A stretch of 11,066 nt of DNA from Thermodesulfovibrionales bacterium (GTDB lineage Bacteria > Nitrospirota > Thermodesulfovibrionia > Thermodesulfovibrionales > UBA1546), in the NCBI GenBank assembly GCA_919901705.1, contig CAKKPR010000048.1:1-11066 (forward strand). The letters run 5' to 3'. Numbering within the stretch: the stretch's first letter is position 1; every line of letters starts with the position of its first letter. The notes beneath the pieces were generated by a model. That model had not been told where the DNA came from. It saw nothing but the letters and a program-made list of their open reading frames with translations, and searched no databases. Positions 1 through 5,171 of this stretch are shown piece by piece. The position numbers and the translations under genes are program-made.

Positions 1-43
1 TTAAAAAAATAACCACTACTGTAAAAACATCTCTTGCTCTCAT
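1..43 (-). CDS. 5' end of an unidentified gene, probably membrane-anchored or exported (partial)
   Basis: Only the first 14 codons are inside the window. They read MRARDVFTVVVIFL: a short basic start followed by a hydrophobic run, which fits a signal peptide or an N-terminal membrane anchor. The ATG (43-41) is preceded on the minus strand by a strong Shine-Dalgarno sequence, AAAGGAGG, at a good distance, so the start is credible even though the gene is cut off. It lies 176 bp downstream of the anti-sigma gene in the same direction and has its own ECF-type promoter in that gap, so it is probably a target of the adjacent sigma factor. ECF loci often carry an envelope protein or protease next to the regulators, but 14 residues cannot identify the product. 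Confidence 0.6.
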   Translation of the reverse strand, partial: MRARDVFTVVVIFL

Positions 44-79
44 ATCAAGCCTCCTTTGGTTTTTTGTTCTTCTGGTTGA

Positions 80-108
80 TTAGACAAAGGTGGTTGGGAA
101 AAAGTTCC
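80..108 (-). promoter_or_regulatory. ECF sigma-type promoter in front of the gene starting at 43
   Basis: On the minus strand the sequence reads GGAACTT, 16 bp, GTCTAA (-35 at 108-102, -10 at 85-80). This is the textbook RpoE-like ECF architecture (GGAACTT with a 16-17 bp spacer and a TCTAA/TCTGA-type -10). The -10 is 36 bp before the ATG at 43, leaving a leader of about 30 nt that contains AAAGGAGG. The same GGAAC-N18-GTCTAA arrangement recurs at the start of the sigma gene (2123-2095), which supports recognition by the sigma factor encoded here. The remainder of the 44-219 gap shows only AT-rich sequence around the anti-sigma stop codon and no further gene. Confidence 0.7.
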
Positions 109-219
109 AAGAAATTTAGATGCCTTTATTTGTTAATGGCGGAATAATCAGTAGAACGCAGAATTATAATGTTGAAAGCCTTGTTTTGATTGTAAAGCAG
201 TGGTGAAGTTTCTTTAAAA

Positions 220-1482
220 TTATTTTAAAAATTTAAAAGAAGACAGTATCCGATAAAAAATTTCTTCAGGCATTTCTTCTGAATAAAAAACAACCGAACA
301 ACCAGATTTATCATCAATCATTGCAAACATCTTTGCAACCTCTCGGAGACCTGCATACCCTTTTTCATCATGCACTCCGACAAAAGTCTTTCCTTTTAAA
401 CCTCCCCAGGTTTTGCCCCTAATAGGCGTTGCTTCAGTTGTCATACCATGACGTCCGACAACAACCCATTTACCGCCTTCTTTCTGAAAATAATTGTCCT
501 TTGCTGCCTGCTCGAAGCTCGATTTAACAAGTATCACTTTTAAAAGAGAATAGTAGTCGGTATCTTGTTTTGACATAAAAGTCAGAGAGAAGTCACATGA
601 CGACGCTCCTAATTTCTCATCGCCGACTTTATAGTTGTAATTAGCAGGATACAGGAATTCTATTTTAACCAACTGATTTTTATATGTTATCCAGAAATCA
701 ATTCCTTTTTTGTCAGCCATTGCCTTTGATTTTGGAGTAGGCACTGCCTCGCGTTTTATCCCATCCATGACACCAATTCCTGCTGAAGGCATAGCCTTGT
801 CTTCTTTCATAACTGGTGAAGGCGCCTTCTGCACTTCGAAAGACTTGCCCGTTGCCAGTGGTTCTTTAGATAGCATAGGTATCTCTGCCGACTTTGCCGG
901 GGCAGGTTCTGTTCCCTCAATTTTAGAAATCTTGTCTTTTTCTTCTGAGTACATAGCCTTTTTCTCATTCTGTTCGTCAGCGAAGAATTTCATCTTATCT
1001 GACTCTGGTGAAGCTATATCTTTTGTCTTAGGGATTGCTTTGTCGCTTTCGCTCCTCGCAATGACATCCGGGTCTTTTTTCTGCAAGTGGACTTGAGGTA
1101 CTTCAGCCACCCGAGGCGTTTCCTCAAGTTTTATCTCAGGCTGAATGGCCTTGAAGATATAGATTGTCGTTAATGCAATTGCAATGGTTGCAACTGCCCC
1201 GACAGGCAGTTTTATATGGAGCGGATAAAAAAGTTTCCCGAATAGCCCTTTTTTGGGCTCTGCCTCTGCCCTTATTTTTGCCATTACCTTCTGCGTAAGC
1301 CATGAAGGCGGCTCTATTTCTTTCTGATTTTTTATGTGCCCTATTGTCTTTTCCAGTTCAGACAAAGCCTCTCTGCATTTTTCACACGATTTCAGGTGTT
1401 CTTCGACGAGCATCTTTTCATCAAGAGGGATTGGTCCCTCAATATATTCTGATAATTTTTCCTGAATCCTATTGCATTCCAT
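220..1482 (-). CDS. Membrane-bound zinc-finger (zf-HC2) anti-sigma factor
   Basis: The 420-residue product has an N-terminal anti-sigma zinc-binding module (about residues 1-60) with Cys3 and the H-x3-C-x2-C motif formed by His29, Cys33 and Cys36. One membrane segment follows at about 92-112, then a charged, low-complexity Lys/Glu/Pro/Ser linker to about 255, and a folded-looking C-terminal domain (260-420) ending in SSFKFLK. In this family the cytoplasmic zinc module holds the ECF sigma factor inactive and the extracytoplasmic part senses a signal. Its ATG directly abuts the sigma stop codon (TAAATG), with GGGGAG upstream inside the sigma gene, so translation is probably coupled and the two proteins made in step. 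At 420 residues it is much longer than minimal anti-sigma factors. I do not recognise the C-terminal domain; it may bind a ligand or sense envelope state. A copy of a genomic repeat encodes residues 140-150. Confidence 0.88.
   Translation of the reverse strand: MECNRIQEKLSEYIEGPIPLDEKMLVEEHLKSCEKCREALSELEKTIGHIKNQKEIEPPSWLTQKVMAKIRAEAEPKKGLFGKLFYPLHIKLPVGAVATIAIALTTIYIFKAIQPEIKLEETPRVAEVPQVHLQKKDPDVIARSESDKAIPKTKDIASPESDKMKFFADEQNEKKAMYSEEKDKISKIEGTEPAPAKSAEIPMLSKEPLATGKSFEVQKAPSPVMKEDKAMPSAGIGVMDGIKREAVPTPKSKAMADKKGIDFWITYKNQLVKIEFLYPANYNYKVGDEKLGASSCDFSLTFMSKQDTDYYSLLKVILVKSSFEQAAKDNYFQKEGGKWVVVGRHGMTTEATPIRGKTWGGLKGKTFVGVHDEKGYAGLREVAKMFAMIDDKSGCSVVFYSEEMPEEIFYRILSSFKFLK
1033..1065 (-). 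repeat. GTCATTGCGAG-type dispersed repeat inside the anti-sigma coding sequence
   Basis: On the minus strand this 33-bp stretch begins GTCATTGCGAGGAGCG and ends AAAGCAATC, the same ends as the intergenic repeat at 4158-4183. It is read in frame as residues 140-150 (V-I-A-R-S-E-S-D-K-A-I) of the anti-sigma factor and contributes 11 codons to the disordered linker. A weaker look-alike follows in the protein (IARSESDK, then IASPESDK at about 157-164), which could be a diverged second copy or chance. Confidence 0.75.
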
Positions 1483-2091
1483 TTATAAGCTCCCCATAAT
1501 CTTTTTTAAACAATTCTTAACAGCATCCCTTGCCCTGAAAAGACGCGACTTGACAGTGCCCTCTGCTATCTTGAGCATAACGCCTATCTCATCATAGGAA
1601 AACCCCTGAATATCTCTCAGCACAAGCACCTCTCTGAATTCATTATCCAGTAAGCTTATGCAGCTCTGCACTTTTTGCCGGATATCTTTTTTTTCTAGCT
1701 TTTCAAGAACAGAAGGCTCATTTGATACAGGCTCTGCCTTTATATTGCCATTATCCGTGAGGATAGGGTCATCCAGCGAAAACTTTTCATGGTGAATCTG
1801 AGTTTTTATCTGTTTAAGGCGGTTTCTGGAAAGGTTTAGAACTATGGTATAAAGCCATGTAGAGAATCGGGATTTTTCTTCAAAGGCCTTTATCGCCTTA
1901 TATGCAGAGACAAATGCATCCTGCACGATCTCGCATGCATCCTCATAGTTACCGACCATTCTGTAAGCAATGTTCAGCATTTTTTTCTGATGTTTTATCA
2001 CCAATGTCTCAAAGGCATCCACATCGCCTTTTTTACATAAAGATACTATCTCAGCATCTTCATCAGTCTTTATATTTAAGCCTTCTTTCAT
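1483..2091 (-). CDS. ECF-family RNA polymerase sigma factor (RpoE-like)
   Basis: The 202-residue protein has the two-domain layout of an extracytoplasmic-function sigma factor. Region 2 runs over about residues 22-95 (DAFETLVIKH, then YEDACEIVQDAF and FSTWLYTIVLNLSRN, the -10 recognition and melting part). A variable linker of about 45 residues follows. Region 4 is at about 145-198 (FREVLVLRDIQGFSYDEIG, then AEGTVKSRLFRARD, the helix-turn-helix for the -35 box). The family directs RNA polymerase to stress or envelope genes and is held by an anti-sigma factor, here the next gene. The ATG at 2091 is the earliest possible start because an in-frame TAA lies two codons upstream. There is no Shine-Dalgarno sequence, and an ECF-type -10 box ends only 3 bp before the ATG, pointing to a leaderless, self-activated transcript. 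Confidence 0.93.
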   Translation of the reverse strand: MKEGLNIKTDEDAEIVSLCKKGDVDAFETLVIKHQKKMLNIAYRMVGNYEDACEIVQDAFVSAYKAIKAFEEKSRFSTWLYTIVLNLSRNRLKQIKTQIHHEKFSLDDPILTDNGNIKAEPVSNEPSVLEKLEKKDIRQKVQSCISLLDNEFREVLVLRDIQGFSYDEIGVMLKIAEGTVKSRLFRARDAVKNCLKKIMGSL

Positions 2092-2094
2092 ATA

Positions 2095-2123
2095 TTAGAC
2101 AACCATGGCAGAAGATTTGTTCC
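2095..2123 (-). promoter_or_regulatory. Probable autoregulatory ECF promoter of the sigma/anti-sigma operon
   Basis: The minus strand reads GGAAC, 18 bp, GTCTAA (-35 at 2123-2119, -10 at 2100-2095), the same architecture as the element at 108-80. Both copies share TTGTCTAAT around the -10, and this copy has GGAACAA where the other has GGAACTT. Only three bases separate the -10 from the sigma ATG, so transcription should start at or within a few bases of the start codon. Further upstream on the same strand (about 2124-2146) lies a purine-rich stretch with AGGAGG and AAGGAG but no gene that would use it. Confidence 0.6.
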
Positions 2124-2186
2124 TTTATCTCCTTAATCCTCCTCAAATATAGCACTTAGGACTGTCTTCTGCAAAGCAATATTAAC

Positions 2187-2262
2187 TTGACATTCATTAC
2201 GTATTTGATAGCATTTAATTGGACACGGGCGCTAAAAAATTGTGAGTATGATATAAATCATA
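2187..2262 (+). promoter_or_regulatory. Candidate promoter/operator region upstream of the superoxide dismutase
   Basis: A good -35 hexamer TTGACA is at 2187-2192, but no convincing -10 lies 16-18 bp downstream; TTTAAT at 2214-2219 is 21 bp away. A perfect inverted repeat TATGAT-ATAA-ATCATA sits at 2247-2262, about 65 bp before the SOD start. AT-rich dyads of this size are typical of Fur- or PerR-type operators, which would suit an oxidative-stress gene, but it does not match a box well enough to name a regulator. This is the spacer between the divergent sigma operon and the SOD gene, and no ORF is visible in it. Confidence 0.35.
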
Positions 2263-2326
2263 GAAATTCGAGCTATACAGGCATACTGTTTAAGTGAGAA
2301 GGTGAAAGAACTAAAAGGAGGAGGAC

Positions 2327-2905
2327 ATGCTTTATACGGCAAGAGATTATTCGAAACTCATAGGGATGGAAGGGTTCAGCGAGACCTTACTTAAAAACCA
2401 TTTTACTTTGTATCAGGGATATGTGACGAATACCAACAAGGTGCTTGATATTCTTGAGCAGATGTTAAAGGACGGAAAAACCGCTGCCCCTGAGTATGCC
2501 GAGCTAAAGAGAAGACTCGGATGGGAATTTAACGGCATGAGGCTGCATGAATATTATTTCGAAAATCTTGGAGGTAAGGGAGGCATTGATAAGGGAGGTA
2601 AACTTGTAAAGAAACTTTCTGAGAATTTTGGCAGCTATGAAGCGTGGGAAAAGGACTTTAAAGCAACAGGGGCTATGAGGGGCATAGGCTGGACAGCCCT
2701 TTATCAGGACAACACCAGCGGAAGATTAATCAACTTCTGGATAAATGAGCATGACGTATCTCATCCTGCCGGCTGCAATCTAATACTTATAATGGATGTA
2801 TTTGAGCATGCCTTTATGCTCGATTACGGGCTTAAAAGGGCTGATTACATAGAGGCATTCTTCAAGAATATTGACTGGAAGGCAGTTGAGGCCAGGCTGG
2901 AATAA
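2327..2905 (+). CDS. sod: Iron/manganese-family superoxide dismutase
   Basis: This 192-residue enzyme converts superoxide to oxygen and hydrogen peroxide. The four metal ligands are visible: His25 (KNHFTLYQGYV), His74 (LHEYYFENLGG), and Asp157 and His161 (MDVFEHAF). The length is normal and there is no signal peptide, so it should be cytoplasmic. The signature is divergent: the usual DxWEHAY is DVFEHAF, and the second-sphere glutamine seems replaced by His142 (in NEHD), with Gly70 where iron enzymes often carry Gln. That pattern resembles the His-type branch of the family, in which metal preference cannot be read from sequence alone. The start has a strong AAAAGGAGGAGG ribosome site. It leads a cluster with a nitroreductase and two diiron erythrins, which together could remove superoxide and the peroxide formed. 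Confidence 0.93.
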   Translation: MLYTARDYSKLIGMEGFSETLLKNHFTLYQGYVTNTNKVLDILEQMLKDGKTAAPEYAELKRRLGWEFNGMRLHEYYFENLGGKGGIDKGGKLVKKLSENFGSYEAWEKDFKATGAMRGIGWTALYQDNTSGRLINFWINEHDVSHPAGCNLILIMDVFEHAFMLDYGLKRADYIEAFFKNIDWKAVEARLE

Positions 2906-2922
2906 AAAATCAGGAGGTAAAT

Positions 2923-3552
2923 ATGGATGTAATTCAGGCAATAAAGGAAAGGCGTTCAATAAATTTTTTTGAAACAGGGAAGGAGCTTTCCGATGACAAA
3001 ATCAGAGAGTTGCTTGAGATAGCAAATCTCGCGCCCTCTTCCTTCAACCTCCAGCCCTGGAGGGTTGTTGTGGTAAGAAGCGCTGAAAGAAAGAAGGTTT
3101 TAAAACAGTGTGCCTTTAATCAGCCGAAGGTAGAAGAGGCGTCTGCCGTGTTAATAATGATAGCCGACCCTGATGCTGTGGAAGCAAATGTTGAAAGGAT
3201 GCTTGACAGTTGGCAGAAACTGGGATACATGAAGCCCGAGATGCGGGAGACTTACAAAGGCATGACGCAGAATCTTTATGGCACGGTTGACAGTTTGAGG
3301 AGAAAATTTTTTGCTATAAAAAATACCGCTTTATTTGCCATGAACATAATGATTGCGGCAAAGGGCATTGGACTGGAGACACACCCGATGGACGGGTTTG
3401 ACGAGGACTGCATTAAAAAAGAATTCAACATTCCCCCGGACAAGATAATCCCGATGCTTATAGCAGTCGGGTATCTGAAAACAGGCATAACCCTATTGCC
3501 AAGGGCGTTCAGAAGGGATATAAAAGAATTCGTAAAATTCGAATCATATTAA
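2923..3552 (+). CDS. Nitroreductase-family FMN oxidoreductase
   Basis: The 209-residue protein shows the nitroreductase fold signatures. An N-terminal RRS (residues 10-12, followed by INFF where most members have IRxF) contacts the FMN phosphate. APSSFNLQPWR (37-47) is the flavin-binding turn. The C-terminal part GLETHPMDGFDE and the PMLIAVGY strand are typical. The family uses NAD(P)H to reduce nitro compounds, quinones or flavins, and the physiological substrate cannot be told from sequence. It lacks the added domains seen in some family branches. The start has AGGAGG six bases upstream and follows the SOD gene by 17 bp, so the two are very likely co-transcribed. In this setting it may be a general electron donor or quinone reductase in the oxygen response; that is inference. 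Confidence 0.9.
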   Translation: MDVIQAIKERRSINFFETGKELSDDKIRELLEIANLAPSSFNLQPWRVVVVRSAERKKVLKQCAFNQPKVEEASAVLIMIADPDAVEANVERMLDSWQKLGYMKPEMRETYKGMTQNLYGTVDSLRRKFFAIKNTALFAMNIMIAAKGIGLETHPMDGFDEDCIKKEFNIPPDKIIPMLIAVGYLKTGITLLPRAFRRDIKEFVKFESY

Positions 3553-3570
3553 ATTAAGGAGATAATGGTA

Positions 3571-4065
3571 ATGGTAACAGGAAAAGAAGATTTGGTGCAG
3601 TCGCTTATCGAGGCGTATCTGATGGAGAAGGGCACAATGGATTTTTATTCTCAGGCCGCTGCAAAGGCAATCAATGCGGAAGCCAGAAAAATGTTTAAAG
3701 ACCTCTCTGTGTGGGAAACCCAGCATATGGATTACATCGGGTTTCTTTATAAAGCGATGCAGGATGACAGGGATATAATCGGTTTTGAAACATTCAAGAA
3801 TAAGACTGATGCTCCTGTTACAGAGGCAGGGATTCCTGTAAAAGACCTTGAGGCCAGGTTGGAGAAATACGAGTTTTTAGATGATATGGGAGCGCTGATA
3901 TTGGCACTTGAGATAGAAGGAAAGTCGTATGCTCTTTACAGCAAGCTTTCAAAAAGCGCTGTTGATACAAATGCAAGGGTTGTATTTAAGGAGATGATGG
4001 AGCAGGAGACAAGGCATGTTGATTATCTTAAGAAACTGAGGATGAAACTTGGTGAGACATCATAG
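3571..4065 (+). CDS. Erythrin/rubrerythrin-like ferritin-fold diiron protein (first copy)
   Basis: The protein carries two similar half-domains of a ferritin-like four-helix bundle. Each half has a Glu about seven residues before a Tyr (MEKGTMDFY and IEGKSYALY) and an ExxH motif (WETQH and EQETRH), enough ligands for a diiron site. There is no CxxC, so the rubredoxin domain of classical rubrerythrin is absent. Family members mostly reduce hydrogen peroxide or bind iron in the cytoplasm of anaerobes. Two start codons six bases apart are possible (3565 and 3571). The AAGGAG at 3556-3561 is only 3 bp from the first and 9 bp from the second, so I chose 3571 (164 residues). It follows the nitroreductase by 18 bp and probably shares its operon; the electron donor is unknown. 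Confidence 0.87.
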   Translation: MVTGKEDLVQSLIEAYLMEKGTMDFYSQAAAKAINAEARKMFKDLSVWETQHMDYIGFLYKAMQDDRDIIGFETFKNKTDAPVTEAGIPVKDLEARLEKYEFLDDMGALILALEIEGKSYALYSKLSKSAVDTNARVVFKEMMEQETRHVDYLKKLRMKLGETS

Positions 4066-4097
4066 ATGAAGAGTTATCTTTTTATATATGATGAAAT

Positions 4098-4185
4098 GAG
4101 ATTGCCACGTCGGTCATATCGACCTCCTCGCAATGACAAAATAGCAGTATCAATCCTGTCATTGCGAGCGTAGCGAAGCAATCTC
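4098..4185. repeat. Paired inverted GTCATTGCGAG-type repeat element between the two erythrin genes
   Basis: Two repeat units face each other. The minus-strand unit at 4137-4098 runs from GTCATTGCGAGGAGGTCGAT to GCAATCTC, and the plus-strand unit at 4158-4185 runs GTCATTGCGAGCGTAGCGAA to GCAATCTC. The outer ends (GAGATTGC 4098-4105, GCAATCTC 4178-4185) and the inner ends (CTCGCAATGACA 4127-4138, TGTCATTGCGAG 4157-4168) are perfectly complementary, so the whole unit could fold into one long hairpin with an 18-nt loop. It fills most of the 4066-4214 gap and ends shortly before the next ribosome site, so it could stabilise or attenuate the transcript. No transposase is linked to it. Confidence 0.8.
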
Positions 4186-4214
4186 TTATTTTAAAATTTA
4201 TGTGGGAGGTACTT

Positions 4215-4700
4215 ATGAATGCAATTGAGATAGCAGTCAAGATGGAGAAGGACGCGATAAGTTTCTATCAAGATGCGGCCAGGAAAACAAAAAATCCTGT
4301 CGGCAAAAAGATGTTTCTGACAATAACAGAGGATGAAAAAAGGCACCTCAAAATGCTTTCCCAGATATTTAAGGGGCTTAACATAAAGCTCACGGATGTC
4401 AGCCCTATGGGAAACATCAAGACAGTCTTTGAATCAATGAAGGGCAAGATGATGAAGCGTGTTAAGGCAACCTCTGATGAGCTTGAGGCATTTAAGATCG
4501 CAATGCAGATGGAAAAAGAGGGAATAGAATTTTACAAGAAAGCAGCCAAGGGGGCAAAGACAGAGAAGGAAAGAAAACTTTTTAAAAGACTTGTCCGCGA
4601 AGAGGAACAGCACTATGATATTTTTGCAAATACATATTTTTTCATGTCGGATACCGGAAGCTGGTTCATGTGGGAAGAACACAGCATTGTTGAAGGATGA
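4215..4700 (+). CDS. Erythrin/rubrerythrin-like ferritin-fold diiron protein (second copy)
   Basis: The start is the ATG at 4215, five bases after GGGAGG; an upstream in-frame ATG at 4200 lies before that ribosome site and is unlikely. The 161-residue product has two half-domains with Glu11, Glu41 and His44 (EDEKRH) and Glu100, Glu130 and His133 (EEEQH), joined by a Met/Lys-rich linker. The ending FMWEEHSIVEG resembles C-termini I recall from stand-alone rubrerythrin-like proteins. No CxxC is present, so again there is no rubredoxin domain. The expected role is cytoplasmic peroxide reduction or iron handling. It differs clearly in sequence from the preceding gene (different linker and C-terminus), so the pair is not a recent tandem duplication. 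The 149-bp gap with a large hairpin suggests its level may be set separately from the upstream genes. Confidence 0.87.
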   Translation: MNAIEIAVKMEKDAISFYQDAARKTKNPVGKKMFLTITEDEKRHLKMLSQIFKGLNIKLTDVSPMGNIKTVFESMKGKMMKRVKATSDELEAFKIAMQMEKEGIEFYKKAAKGAKTEKERKLFKRLVREEEQHYDIFANTYFFMSDTGSWFMWEEHSIVEG

Positions 4701-4708
4701 TTTTTATT

Positions 4709-4798
4709 TAGGGTTCAAGGATTCAAGGGTTCATCCTTCGCAGTGCTACGGAGAATAGATTTAAGGGTTCGAGTATTTAACTTGGCCCCTCGACCCCT
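4709..4798. repeat. Short-period and inverted repeats in the 4701-4872 spacer
   Basis: The stretch begins with an 8-bp period, GGTTCAAG-GATTCAAG-GGTTCATC (about 4713-4736), and later has AGGGTTCGAG (4764-4773) facing CTCGACCCCT (4789-4798), complementary at 9 of 10 positions. The GGTTCAAG units resemble a tRNA T-arm, but no tRNA can be folded around them. The rest of the spacer to 4872 is featureless until the ribosome site AAAGGAG before 4873. Confidence 0.6.
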
Positions 4799-4872
4799 AT
4801 TGCCGACAAAATAGAAAATGGCTGATTAGGGCTCAGAGCTAATATATAAATACAGCAAGGAAAGGAGCTTTT

Positions 4873-5127
4873 ATGGGTTACTCAAATGTTGCTTTGAAGG
4901 ATAAGATAATGGAGATGTATCCTGAGATTGCAAAGTATGATATTTCAGTATCTCTTGATTTTGACAAGGCAAAGCATGCATATCTTGTGAGTTTCAAGAA
5001 AGACAAGCATGAACTCAAGACCCATATTGAGAAGAAGGATGCTGATGAATGCATGGATGGAATTAAATGTATTTATCTTGGTATTCAGATTGGGCAGTTT
5101 ATAAAGAATTTTGACGAACGGAAGTAG
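4873..5127 (+). CDS. Small conserved-looking protein of unknown function
   Basis: I do not recognise this 84-residue protein. It has a good ribosome site (AAGGAAAGGAG) and codon use like its neighbours, so it looks real. The sequence is soluble and charged, with no signal peptide or membrane segment. An amphipathic N-terminal part (LKDKIMEMYPEIAKYD) is followed by two likely beta strands (ISVSLDFD, HAYLVSFKK), a Lys/Glu/Asp-rich stretch, and a C-terminal helix. Two cysteines flank a short segment (DECMDGIKC, residues about 59-65), which could be redox-active or structural. It lies 172 bp after the second erythrin gene and 26 bp before the glycosyltransferase, so either could be its partner. 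No function is proposed. Confidence 0.72.
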   Translation: MGYSNVALKDKIMEMYPEIAKYDISVSLDFDKAKHAYLVSFKKDKHELKTHIEKKDADECMDGIKCIYLGIQIGQFIKNFDERK

Positions 5128-5139
5128 TTCTGTTGTAAG

Positions 5140-5171
5140 ATATATGAGTATTAATGGAAATACTCATATAT
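5140..5171. promoter_or_regulatory. Perfect 13-bp inverted repeat enclosing the glycosyltransferase start codon
   Basis: ATATATGAGTATT (5140-5152) and AATACTCATATAT (5159-5171) are exact reverse complements separated by six bases, AATGGA, which contain the ATG at 5154. As RNA this is a 13-bp stem with a 6-nt loop exposing the start codon; as DNA it is a 32-bp dyad that a dimeric repressor could bind. There is no T-run after it, so it is not an ordinary terminator. Confidence 0.6.

Noticed and set aside
157..235. AT-rich dyad around the anti-sigma stop codon (TTTAAAAT/ATTTTAAA) as a terminator
   Set aside because: Made only of A and T with almost no loop, and expected by chance in such AT-rich sequence.
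710..1096. A 128-codon open frame on the plus strand inside the anti-sigma gene
   Set aside because: It is opposite a well-supported gene with zinc-finger and membrane motifs, and its composition mirrors that gene's codon structure; no ribosome site or family features.
2092..2106. Four-codon upstream ORF (ATG-GTT-GTC-TAA) before the sigma gene on the minus strand
   Set aside because: It overlaps the proposed ECF spacer and -10 box and would lie upstream of the predicted transcript start, so it is probably not transcribed from that promoter.
2187..2219. Standard sigma-70 promoter with TTGACA for the SOD gene
   Set aside because: No acceptable -10 at 16-18 bp; retained only as part of a low-confidence regulatory region.
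4098..4185. Possible CRISPR repeat pair
   Set aside because: The units are inverted rather than direct, not identical, and there is no regular spacer series or cas gene.
4713..4736. GGTTCAAG-like sequence resembling a tRNA T-arm
   Set aside because: It repeats with an 8-bp period and no acceptor, D or anticodon arm can be placed around it.
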